64,000 bases of DNA from Euptelea pleiosperma (Eukaryota > Streptophyta > Magnoliopsida > Ranunculales > Eupteleaceae), in NCBI GenBank assembly GCA_035048495.1, contig CM068540.1:18894829-18958828 (forward strand), written 5' to 3'. Positions within the stretch are counted from its first letter, which is position 1, and each line of letters starts with the position of its first letter. Below are positions 23,040 through 34,305 of this stretch, one piece after another. Made by a program: the position numbers and the translations under genes. Under the pieces are notes generated by a model. It saw only the letters and a list, made by a program, of their open reading frames with translations. It was not told where the DNA came from and did no database searches.

Positions 23040-24803
23040 CAACCCCCAACCAGCATATTACCAATCCTTGGCAATTAGTGCGAAATAAATGAGCTTAAAA
23101 GGGCTATGCACATGCATGTTGCACACTTTTTCATATCAGCTTAGGGAAAATACCATTCGTTAAATCATCAAATAGATGCAAAAATAGTTACAAGCTAGTA
23201 AGAGTTGGGAAGTTTTGGCACGACTACAAATTGATAATCAGGACCCAGAATAGTCAGACTCTGCATGTGTGTGTGCTCAACAATTTCATCATCTTGCAGT
23301 AAAGATTTCTAGATCAGCTATAAGTCTGTATACCTCGACCTCAATTCCCACTTGTAAACCACTCAGAATGGAATCACTCAAGAAGTGTTTTCTTCTTTTC
23401 TCTCAATTTATATGTGATGAGATGTGTTGATATATGAAAGCAAAGATCTCACATATGTATTATTTGAAGGAAGGACATCTTTAACAGAAGAAGATCTCAA
23501 GATTGGAATTTCACTTCACTCGAGAACATCAGATCAAACTCTGTAGCTTCTCTTTCTCCAATCTTCATATTTTATGATCGTGCTATCCTAGAATCAGATA
23601 GGACTTTCTTGGGTTGTAATGAGGCTTAGGTTAGGTGTAGAAAAATAAAGGGATACAAGATTTCAAAGATCTTGAGAGGATATCTCTATTTTTTTGTATT
23701 TTTCCTACTAGTGTAGGACTGTTTCTTTCCTCCTTCATATTTTTCTCTTTTTCAATATGTTTGAGACTACTCATTTAATTTTTTCAGTTCTTTTTCATAC
23801 TTTCTTTCCATATTTTCTTTTCAGCTTGAACCACTTTCTTTTTCTTTTGATTTTTCCTCTTTTCACAATACACTCATATCAGTTATTCTTTTATCAATCT
23901 CAAAAGTAGGGTAGCTAGTCATATTTCGTAGCTGGACTGGGTTTTAGGTTGATGGGCTTAACAAGAAAAGGCTTTTATAGAAGGGTTCAAAGGGTTTCTA
24001 GTAAAATATAATTCAGGTGAGTAAAAAGGTTGAACGGTTCAGAAAAATGGTCTAAATCATTTTCTAGGGTTTGCACTATCATGTATAATGTCTTGACTAG
24101 ATACAGAGAAGGTTCTGTCGTAGTAATCCAATGTTGATGTCATTCCGAGTTTTATGATCGAAGCAAAGGATAATGACATCTCTCAACGAATATTACAGGC
24201 ACGAAGAATAGTGAGTCATCTTGTAACTTAGAATTATTGTATAACCCTCTGAAATGATTAAAGGCTCGAAAGCTCACTGGGTTAGGTCTCCACAAATATT
24301 CTTCTAGGATCTCTATAGATTCTAAACTTAGGATGACTCTGATGTTGAATGTGTACATATTGTGCCAAATCTGAGTTTTCTAAGTTCTCAAATCTGCTGT
24401 AGTCACGCTTGACTAGATTTGACTCAAAGCTAGCATGTAACATGGAAATGCCATCCTTTATAAAACGATTTCACGGATATTTTCAAGTAATCAAAGTTAG
24501 GGTATTTGACATATTTTTTGAAGTTCTAGAAAACTTTGAAAAACATCGAAAACCACCAAAAAACACTGGGTTTTTTTTATCAAAAAGGAAATGTGAGTTT
24601 TTGGTAAATACCCACCCCTAACCTAAGCACAGTACCATCCTCAGTGCTCATGACCGGGACATAAAATGATGAAAAATAGCTAATGATGATGCCAAGGTTC
24701 AGGGAGGATTTTACCAAGTCTGCAGAAACTCGACAGCGTGTGGTACCTGATGATCGGCAGAATGAATGTACCTGCATGACCAGAGATATAACAGTAATAA
24801 CGA
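23040..24803 (-). mobile_element. 3' internal (non-coding) region of the inner gypsy element
   Basis: It lies between the LTR and the protease-bearing segment. From about 23,470 it is homologous to 18,770-20,149. It holds no intact ORF; the only frames are short and lysine- or serine-rich. In family Ty3/gypsy this position would carry RT and integrase, and none is visible, so the element is non-autonomous or internally deleted. Confidence 0.55.
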
Positions 24804-24817
24804 ATGCATGAGACTCA

Positions 24818-26007
24818 TGTACTCTAGGAATACCGGAATTACCTTTCTAAAAGCACATCTTCAGCCAAACATGATGGGGGTATTTCAAGTACCCCCAACC
24901 AGGTTAAAACTCATGGAGACTGAGTGAATTGGCAGTCTTCCCTACACCTAAGGTGGAACTGAGACAGCTACCATATCCCTTGTCTAGGTATACCTGTGTA
25001 GAAAAGGTCTTTCTCAGTATAAAATGAGAGAAAGACAGTAGGTGCTCTGAGCAGACGTGAAAAAGCATCGAGTTCAATGGGGAGGGATTGAATTTGCTTA
25101 GTAAAAATGAGTAGGAGGGCAGAAGGGGGTTCTCTGGCCGTGGTTAGCAGAATATCAAACTCATTGAGTTTAGCAGGAAGGTATCTAAGTGGAGTAGACT
25201 CCAGCAGATCAGTAAATCCATAATTGTCTAACTCCGAGATGAAATCAGGCTAAAAGTGTTCTTGACACTAGGAGAATTTTTTCTCAGGAGAGTCCTGAAT
25301 TGGACTCTCTATGGCACACGAGTGGTCGAAAATATCAACATGGGGTGACTATTGAAAACTGTTGACCTGGGTTCCTAATGTGATCGATGTGTTCCAATCC
25401 TTAGTGGGGCATGGTCGGTCTAAGACAGCTAGAGCCCCACTTTCTAGACACGGCTCAATGGTAGGAATGTCTGATCCAGTGCAGAAGTAGACTCATCAGA
25501 GATAAAGACTAGAATGCGTATCTCTGTGCCCGGGTCAGAAGTCGGTGCTTTTAAGGGCACCATAGATGGAGACACAGGTTCATCCGTATTGTGGCATAAT
25601 CCATTGGGAGTGAGGAATGGCAGGTCTAGGACAGTTGGGATCCAACGATTGAGACACAGCTCAGTGTCATGAATAGCTTCTTCAGGGTCCGAGATAGAAA
25701 TAGCAGAGGTAGATGGAGAAATAGGTTTCTTAGAGCTAGGTTCAAGATTAGGTGCTTTTAAGGGCACCGAAAATGGATACATTGGCTCCTCAATGATCTT
25801 GCTCGATTTAGTGGTGGTAACAACTACTATTTCTTCTCGAAAGTCTCGTACCGGATCCAATTGTGCGACTCCTCATCATAGACAGTGACCATTCAGTCTC
25901 CTCAAGATAGGCTATCCGTTGACTAGGGTAGTTGGCTTCTGCACTCTTAGACTCTAACTAACCTAAACGGTGTTCCAACCTCTTCATGGAATATTGTTGC
26001 TGGATAA
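24818..26007 (-). pseudogene. Gag-protease segment of the inner gypsy element (decayed)
   Basis: Minus-strand coding remnant homologous to 34,306-35,589. The longest frame, 25,444-25,860, is Ser/Pro/Glu-rich. Preceding it (25,870-26,007) is a Q/L-rich coiled-coil segment matching the polyglutamine region of the other copy. It is interrupted at 26,008 by a solo LTR. The retropepsin tail seen in the other copy (PFL...CRDG) is not intact here. Further frames to 24,818 are broken. It would encode the Gag end and protease of an Athila-like element. Confidence 0.5.
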
Positions 26008-26012
26008 TATAC

Positions 26013-29000
26013 TGATATTCGCTCAAAAGTGCTTATTTTAAGCAATTATCCTTTTAGCGTTATCGCACTCTCCTACGTAAAAGGCTCTATTGATCTACTT
26101 TTCTACGTATGAGTCTCTTCTGTTGCGTAGAACACACTTTTCTGGACGAAATGGTATATTTGCATGCATTAAACACATTTTTGAAAGTCTAGATATTAAG
26201 TCGTTCTGATAAAGTCTCATTACGCGCTTCTTCTATCGTAGGAAACCCCGATGGGATGATTCTCGAGACTTGTGGGCCCAAATCGATCATGAAAGCCCAT
26301 TATCAAAGCTTAAAGAGCCCACATGTTATGACTAAAAGATCTGGGCCAAATACGGGCTGAAAAAGAGGACCGAAGAGTCGGCCCAAAGTACGAAGAGAGC
26401 GGGAGAGCCAATGACCAAGAGATGGACCAAAGCGTCTAAAGCCGCATGAATCAACAAGGAATGATGGTCTGCTCTACTGGTGAAGCGTGAGGAGCGGCAC
26501 AATGAAGACCAGGGTTCCAGACCCTCTGCCAGTGATTTTCTCTCCAATTTTTGACATTTTCTCTCTCATCTCTCATAATTCTCTCTCTTCTCTCTAAATC
26601 CTAATTTTCTTTCTTCTAGCTCTAATCGACTCTCTCTCCTTGACCTATCACCCTTATCCATCAAATCCACCATTCGATCGCAATCTGATCCATCCATCCT
26701 ATGCATCTGACCATCCGATCATGCTACCGATCAGTCGATTATCCATCCTATCAACCACCCGATCTCCATTGTAAAATATCAGTCCCTAGGGCGTGTTTGA
26801 TTGTAGAGAAATGCCTCAAATGATTGATTGTGGCTGAGAGCATAGAGCTCAATTTTCGAGGAAAGAAAAATATATTTTTCCTTGATTGGTATTTCAAGGA
26901 GAAAATGCATTTTTCTCCCCTGGCAACCAAACGCACCCTAACCCACATCCATCGAGCCCAGTGGCCCACTATCCTTCTCACCTACCTTCTGGCCCATGGC
27001 CGATGCACTCTGGGCCCACGATTTTTAGCGTTCCCATTGGCCAACCACTGGCCGACATGTGGCATCATCTCTTGGCCTAGTGGTCAATCAACCTTATGGC
27101 CAAACGGCCCATAAACCTCGAGCCCAAGCCCGCAACCCCCTAAGTTCAAATATAAAAATAAAAAAAATTAATAAAATTAATAAATAAATAAAAAAATATT
27201 TTTTTAGAAACCGTGAGTTTCTAAGTTGAGAAACCCACGGTTTCTCCTTGTGAAGAGGGGTTAAAAACCCTTAGACCCCTCTCCTTCTTCTTCTTCCTTT
27301 TTCCATCCTCTTCCTCCCTTCTCTTTTATCCTCTCACCTCCTCCTTCTTCTCCGACGTGCCATTGCCGGCGAGGAGGTGGTGCGCCCTCCTCTTCTTCTC
27401 TTCCATTTCTTCTTCTTCTTCTTCTTCTTCTTCTTCTTCTTCTTCTTCTTCTTCTTCTTCTTTCACCGACCGGAGTTGCAGGTCTGCAACTCCGGCCGCC
27501 TCTGCTTCGCCGGTGCGCTGCTCCGCCAACAGCATCTCCCTACCCTTTCTCTTCTTCTCTTCTTCTTCTTCTTGTTCTTCTCCTTTCTCTCCTTGAAGCT
27601 TCGACTCTCCCTTGAAGCGTCGTTCTTCTTCTTCTTCCACATTCCTCACCGGAGTTGCAGGTCTGCAACTCTGGCAATCTTCCCCTATCTCTTTCTCCCC
27701 TTCCATGTTCACCCATCTCTCTCAAGAAGCCATGGGACATCTTCAAAATGGGGGGGCAACAGCGAGCTGCCACCCAGCTTCCAATTCCATCTTTCTTTCT
27801 CCAATTCCATCTTTCTTTCTCATTCCCACCTCTTCCCTTGCCATCCACGACTTCCTCTTCTTCCTCTCTTCTCCTCCTTCTTCTTCTTCTGCCTCTCACG
27901 TCCAGCAACCACCACCGAGCTTCCACGCTGTAGCTTCTTCTTCTTCTTCTTCTTCCTCGTTATTCGACACTTGCAGATCTGCAGGCGTCATCCATAACTA
28001 TCGTTCCTCCTTGCTGGTCTGTGATTCGTGTGGAGCTCTCTATTCACCGTTTCCCCTCTAAAGGTTGCACCGCCTCCTCTCACGTCGCCGACCCACCACC
28101 ATCAACTCAATCAAAAGTGTCTACATCTAGTGGCTACCATCTCCTCCTGCATCTCCACATCATCAGACTGAACCAGCACCACGTCCAGCCATTTTCTGCC
28201 CAGATCTGCAACATCACCATCCCCACGGTGATGGTCCTCCAAGTACCACTTCTGTAGCTTTCAATGACGCCAGGGCACCATTATTTCGGGCAGACCTGCA
28301 ACTTTGGCAGGTCTGCAATGAGAAGAACCACCAGATCTCCTTCACGGTGAGTCAACCTCATCTCCTCTGCAAACACGTCTTCCACAAGCTGCCTGACCAC
28401 CGCCTACTCCTCTCCTTGACGCCTACAACTAGGAGGCCAGTCCCTCACCTTGTAACGCACCAGCACTCATTCTCACCATTATTCTCATCGATCGGTCATC
28501 ACCACTTCATTATGTCCAATCACCGGCCAAGCTTTCAGGGTAAGGATCAATGGTAATTCCCTTCTTTCTCTATACTATTCTCTTTTCTCCATAGATTCTC
28601 TCTCTAGAACTCATTCTCTCTTTCTCTCTCTGCCATTTTCTTTCTCTCTCTATCACTTTCTCTCTCTTCCCTAGGTTCTCTCTACTTTCCCTCTCTAAAT
28701 CCTCCATTTCTCTCTCTAATTTTTATGCTTTCTAATTAGGTTTTCCTGATGTTTTATGATTGTATGCACATTTGATAAATCAATAAAGCAATTTGAATAT
28801 TATGTTTTGGAGTTTTTCAGTGCATCTTAATCTAGAAATTGTCACTAAAATCATGTTTTCAATCACTTACAATCACCATTCTCACCTCTCCATAATTTTC
28901 TAGCAAAAATTCCATCATTTTATGTTCAAATATGCGCTAACCCGACTAATCCCCAGTGCGGATCGACATCCGACACAAATCCCTATACAATATCTCCATA

Positions 29001-29082
29001 TTTTACAGGATAACCGGATAAAATTACAAATGTGTTGATTCTAGGGTTTCTGTAACCAACGACGCGGAAAATCTTAGTATCA
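26013..29082 (+). mobile_element. Solo LTR (gypsy family B) with perfect 5-bp target duplication
   Basis: 3,070 bp with ends TGATATTCGC ... AGTATCA, i.e. TGATA/TATCA terminal inverted repeats. It is flanked by TATAC at 26,008-26,012 and 29,083-29,087. It sits in the plus orientation inside the internal region of a minus-strand element of its own family. The interrupted Q-rich coding segment resumes at 29,088, matching 35,430-35,440 of the uninterrupted copy. It carries a long CTT tract (27,411-27,462) and a 26-bp palindrome. The 206-, 149- and 128-codon ORFs in it are Ser/Phe or Glu/Arg repeat artefacts. Confidence 0.9.
27470..27495. repeat. Perfect 12-bp-arm palindrome in the gypsy LTR
   Basis: Arms CCGGAGTTGCAG and CTGCAACTCCGG with a 2-bp centre (GT). 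A copy with one mismatch lies at 27,649-27,674. Related imperfect ones are near 21,380, 21,500 and 32,847 in the sister LTRs. Repetition within and between LTRs suggests a maintained motif. Confidence 0.9.
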
Positions 29083-29087
29083 TATAC

Positions 29088-30600
29088 TGAGAGAGAAGGT
29101 CTTCTAGGCTAGGTTTGGTAGTAGATTGTGGCGGTGCAGCTAAGGGAAGCTATGGTGCCAATTTTTGATAGTAGTCCGATTGAGTCTGAAAGTGATAAGA
29201 CTGAAATGAGTCAGGGACTATTTGCTGACTCTGGGAATCTTAAGGAGTCCACTGTTGACCAAAATATTCAGTCTGTGGATCTGGCTGGTACTACGATTGC
29301 GAGTGTTGCCAATCATACTCTCCATTGGGTTGATGAAACCCGGAAAGATAATTATCCTATGGTAGTTGCTGCGGGAGGCCAGACTGTTCCCAATGAAAGT
29401 CTTGGGGACTCCTATAGTTCAGATTAGAAGTGTTATCATAGGAGGTCTGCATCGGAGATTGAAATGTACTGAAGGTACACACCTTGTCCTGGACAGGAGG
29501 AAAATATCCCATAGAGTTGAAATTATGCACAAGTTGTTGGACTGCAACACTAAAGGCAGATACTGAATTTTTAAGTTCCTGGAGTATAGATTTGTATGTT
29601 GAATCTCCATGATTGTCAAACCCCATAGATTTCTGCGAGACTGGAGTGTCATAATGATACTCAAAATTGTCATACCATTGCAGAGAGTTATCACCTAGAT
29701 TTTCACAAAAAGTGTAGTAGGTCTCATACAAAGGCCGTTCATCTGTCATCAGATGAGATAGAGGGGTGTGGTAAACTAACTCTCAGATCGAATCAGTCAA
29801 AGGTTCGGACAAGCCTAAATGGGCATATGCTTGAAAAATAAGTCCTAGACTTGGCAAAAAATTGTCAAAAGGAGATACTGGAGTAGTGATCCTAAATGAT
29901 GCACATAAAGCAAACAAGATAATCCTACGGCTTAAACAAATCAGGATAGGTTTGAGGATTTATCTTGTTAGTTTGTGGGGTATGGTAGATTATGGTAGTG
30001 GGCAGACCACTGGTTTATCTTGTTAACCATAGGACTAACTTTATCGCTCTTGGGTTCTCACTGGGATACAATCTTCAAAGCAAATGCTTCAATACTAACT
30101 CAAGTTGATCGCAAGATAATCTGAAGCCTAGTCAGATGTGCGGCACATCGGCTGACTTAAATACGCCCCAGACTTACCAAATTTGTCAAGCAATGGAAAT
30201 GAGTTTTCCCTTAGTATAAGCTAGGGTTGTTTTGTGTTCCTAACCCAACAAATAGACGACCAACAAAGAATTAGGGAAGCCACTGGTGAGCTCGATATAC
30301 TTGAGTAGTAGGGACCTATGGGTGTGCTAGATAACAGGGACCCGCGCTCTTAGACTTATTCGACCTGGGATCGAAAGAATGACTAAGTGGAGGGGAGTCC
30401 TAGAACACCGATCTAATTTGGTTCTAGCTCTTGATTCTTTTATTAATGGTGGATCCTGGGGATCAATCTTGGCTGGAGTGATGAGGTGGATGATGAAATC
30501 CCACCAGTTTTAAGAGGAGTTGGGTCTGCTCTTTAATTAGGTAATTTGGCGGCCATCCACGCAAGTCGTATAATTTTACAGAATTAAACAAACAAGCGGC
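29088..30600 (-). pseudogene. Gag-like segment of the inner gypsy element
   Basis: Minus-strand frame 29,357-29,749 (130 codons) encodes an acidic/aromatic, Gln- and Asn-rich protein (LQELKNSVSAFSVAVQQLVH, FPPVQDKVC). This composition is usual for the linker part of Athila-type Gag, but I find no zinc knuckle or capsid motif. The 29,128-29,230 part is homologous to 35,490-35,589, which places it just upstream of the Q-rich segment. The plus-strand 99-codon frame at 29,128-29,427 is its shadow. Function by position only. Confidence 0.4.
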
Positions 30601-31509
30601 ACATAATTTTCACCAATTTACACAATATCGCTCTCAAGGCGAGGGAAGGGACTTACTTCCCGAGGGAATGTCACATAATTAAACAAACACGCCACGGGGT
30701 CACCTACGTGGGATAGGGAGGGGTATCCAAATGGGCTTGGTCCTGACTCCATCTTTTTGAGCTTTCGCTCCCTACCCACACTAGATCGTGTTCCTGCACT
30801 CAATGGTTAGATCTGGTCTAGGGTTTTGGGATTTTTATTAGAACGTGTACCGGCTATTAGGGTTTCACGAAGCATGTATTGATTTTAGCTGGTAATAGAG
30901 TTGTTTCCAATTATGTTTTGAAGTCGAAAATAGAAATTTTCGAATTAGGATTTGGAACTTTCTCTTTTCAAACTTTCTCAAATAAGGAAACCTTTCAAAT
31001 TAAGTGAAGAATTGAAATCCCTTCTATTTTAGAAATTTCTCAAATTAAGGAAATCTTTCCAAATTAGAATACCTCCTATTTTAAAAGTGTCCAAGATTAA
31101 AGAATATATATAAATAGAATCTCTCCAAAATTGGATTTTCCTAAAAATGAAAACCCTAATTTTGAGACTCCTTTATTTTTGGAAACTTTCCAAATATAGA
31201 AAATCCTAGAATCTACCTAAAAATAACGAAAAATCAAAATTCTAATTTTTTTTGAATTTATCACTTAACCTAGGGTTTCTAAAAAACCCTAGAACAAGAT
31301 CTAACAAATAAGTCCTAAAATAAAATCAAAGAAATTCCTAAACTATTACATCTTTGCACTCGGCTGTCCGGGACATTAAAAATAATTAAAATACTGTTAA
31401 AATTATCAGAATAAAAAAATTGGAAAGTTTCCAAAACACTGGATCTTCCCGCTTTAGCAACTTTCTGATTCCGTCATCTTCGTTCCTTTTCTCACTCCCG
31501 TACACCCGA
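30601..31509 (-). other. Untranslated leader of the inner gypsy element
   Basis: Gene-free AT-rich sequence between the gag-like segment and the 5' LTR, with repeated TCTCAAATTAAGGAAA-like stretches. By position it is the 5' leader of the element in minus orientation. Confidence 0.45.
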
Positions 31510-31523
31510 GCGACAGCGATGCC
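31510..31523 (-). other. Probable primer binding site (Asp-tRNA-like)
   Basis: On the minus strand, four bases inside the LTR edge, the sequence reads TGGCATCGCTGTCG. This resembles the TGGCGCCGTTGNCGGGG primer site known for Athila-type gypsy elements. It fixes 31,528-34,305 as the 5' LTR and the minus strand as coding. Confidence 0.6.
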
Positions 31524-31527
31524 ATTT

Positions 31528-34305
31528 TAAACTAGGATTTTTTTGGTCATTGGACAGAAACCCTAGAATCAACAAAATTTATAAATTCTGAGACTTTTAT
31601 CCTACAAAAATAGCAATTCTCGCACAGTGGAAATATGTCGGATATTGTCCGCACTCGAGGTTAATCGGGTTAGTGCAATAAAGAACATAAAATATTAGAA
31701 ATTGTCAAACTCGGATCAAAATAAACTTTATTTCATGAATTCAAATGTAACTTACAACTCCAACATAAAACAATTAATCTAGAAAGCAATAAAACTAAAT
31801 TAGAGACAGAGAAGAGAGATAGAAGCTAGGTAGAGAGAAAAGCAGGGATGAGAGAGAAAATAGAGAAATCTATGAGAGGAAGAGAAATGTAAATAGAAAC
31901 TAGGATTTCTAAAGAGAGAAGAGAAATCCTAGAGAAAGAAAGTAATAGAAGAGAGAGGAATTTACCTTCGTACTTACCAATGATAGGATCGGTCCAAGAT
32001 GGAGAAGCCATGGAGAATAGCATTGCAAGGAGAATGATACATGGCTATGCTTGGGTTGTTCTGTAGATGAACAAGGAAAGAGAGGAGGCATAGAGGGACA
32101 TACAACTCAGTTGCTTGTGAGATGTTTGACCAAAGATATCCGGGTTGTTATGTGATGTACATGCCCGAACCATTGAAGGAGAGGTTGCATGGGCAAGAGA
32201 AGATAGTGCTCCCTAGGTAGGAGCTTGCTGGCTGTCCATGAGGTGGTGTCAATCAAATGAGTGGCCAACTCAAATTTAAATTCTTGGAGAAGACAGCCCC
32301 AAAGGAGGAGCTTTCCGGGCTGTTACACCATGGAAGGATATGGTTGTTGCCAGTGGGAATGTTGGTGATACCCAGAGTGAAGAGGCTTTGGTTGAAGTAG
32401 TGGGTTTCACATGGAGAGCACCACGTGAAAGGTGAAATTTGAGAGAGGTGGAAATGATGGAGAGGGATGATCAGTCCATGATGACAGTGGTAAGAAAAGA
32501 GATGAGAAGACAAAGACGTGGTTGAGAGTAGAAAGATCAACCAATGATGGCGATGTTGGACGACCGAAGAAGATGAACCAGGGAGGTCCATGAGGAAGTT
32601 GCCAGTTTTGTGGATCTCTATGAGTTGGTTTCCAGTAAGAAGCAGCATCCTGAAGGATGCCTGCAACTCCGGTGTCATAGTGGCTAACTCCGGCCAGTAG
32701 GAAAAGAAGAAGAAGAAGAAGAAGAAGAAAAAGAAGCAGAAGAAGAAGAAAAAGAAGAAAAAGAAAAAAAAGAAGAAGAAGAAGAGAAAGAAGGGGGAGA
32801 AGGAGCGTGGAGAAGAGTTTCTGCCAGTAGTTACAGGTTTCGCCGGAGTTGCAAACCTGCAACTCCGGTGGTGGTGACAGGAGTTTGCACCAGCAGGTGC
32901 ACCGAACTACTTCGGCGAGGGGTATAGTAGGTAGCGGCAAGTGGAGAAGAAGAAGAGAAGGGAGAGAAAGGGGAGAAGAGCATGTACCGTTGTGGGAGGA
33001 GTTGCAAAGGTGATCGGCACCAGCGAGTTTTTGGGAAAGAAGGCGGTGCTTGCTGATTCCGGTCAAAGGAGCACTACCGTTGGTGGCTGGTTCTCTTTTT
33101 TTTTTTAATGAAGAAGACGGTGGCTGTAGGTGGTGCACTTCTCACCGGTGGTGGAAGGAGGCGGACCACCTCCAATGGTGGTGGAACTTGTGATGGTCTG
33201 CTCTCTTGCAGACCATTGCTTGTTTTAATGAAGGACCCGTTGACAAAGAAGAAGAAGAAGAAGAAGAAGAAGAAGCGGCCGCCTTGTTGGCCGGAAATGA
33301 AGCGTACGTGAAGAAGAAGGTTGGTTTTGATCTTAGAAGGGGGAGGGAACAGCCGTTAACGTGGGGAGAATGGGGTTCTTATAAGGGTAGGGTTAGCATG
33401 GGTTAGGATGAGTTTGGTTGGCAAGTGAAAAAAAAGCTTTATCAAACATGCCTTGGGGTTTTGAATTGGGGCTAAGTGATGTGGGGCCTCTGATGAACGT
33501 GAGGTGATCGCTAGGCCGTTTGATGATGAGATAGGATGATTAAGAGAGTGGAATGATGGAGATCAGGTGATCAATCAATCGATCGGATGATCGTTAGGTT
33601 GATTAAATGATGAATAATCGGATGGTTAGATGGTGAATCAAATGGTGATCGAATGGTGGATTTGATGGATAATGGTGATAGGTCAAGGAGAGAGAGAGTT
33701 GGTTAGAGCTAGGAGAGAGAAAATTAGGATTAAGAGAGAGGAGAGAGAATTAGGGGAGATGAGAAAGAAAATGTCAGAATAGTACTAGCAGAGGGTCTGG
33801 AACCCTGGTCTTCACTATGTCCCTCATCACGCTTCACCAGTAGAGCAAACCATCATTGCTTGTCAATTCATGTGGCATTAAATGCTTTGGTTCGTCTCTT
33901 GGTCATTGGCTCTCCCACTCTCTTCGTTCTTTGGGCCGACTCTCCGGTCCTCTTATTCAGCCCGTATTTGGCCCATATCTTCTAATCATAGCCTTAGGGC
34001 TCTTTAAGCTTTGATAATGGGATTTCATGATTGATGTGAGCCCGCAAGTCTCGAGAATCATCCAATCGGGGTTCCCTGCAACAGAAGAAGCGTGTAATGA
34101 GACTTAATCGGAACGGCTTAATATCTAGACTTCTGAAAATGTGTTTAATGCATGCAAATATACTATTTCATCCAGAAAAGTGTGTTATACGCAATAAAAG
34201 AAACTCTTACGTAGAAAAGTGGATAAATAGAGTAGTTTTACATAGGAGAGTGTCATAACGCTTAGAGAATAATAGTGAAAAATACAAACTTTTAAGCGAA
34301 TATCA
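31528..34305 (-). mobile_element. 5' LTR of the inner gypsy element (family B, minus strand)
   Basis: 2.8 kb, homologous to 20,150-23,039 in the same orientation. It contains GAA tracts (32,700-32,790; 33,245-33,275), GTTGCA palindromes near 32,847, and ends AGCGAATATCA. Right flank GCAAC pairs with GTAAC on the other side of the element (20,145-20,149). The 243- and 141-codon minus ORFs inside are low-complexity and shared only as LTR sequence. Confidence 0.75.

Noticed and set aside
27326..28061. Overlapping ORFs up to 206 codons on both strands
   Set aside because: Driven by CTT/GAA microsatellites inside the solo LTR: poly-Phe, poly-Ser or poly-Glu depending on frame.
29128..29427. 99-codon plus-strand acidic ORF
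   Set aside because: Overlaps the minus-strand gag-like segment. The homologous sequence at 35,490-35,589 is coding-like only on the minus strand.
32253..33138. 243- and 141-codon minus-strand ORFs
   Set aside because: Same LTR family and the same repeat artefact; the counterparts at 20,877-21,820 are broken differently, so there is no sign of coding constraint.
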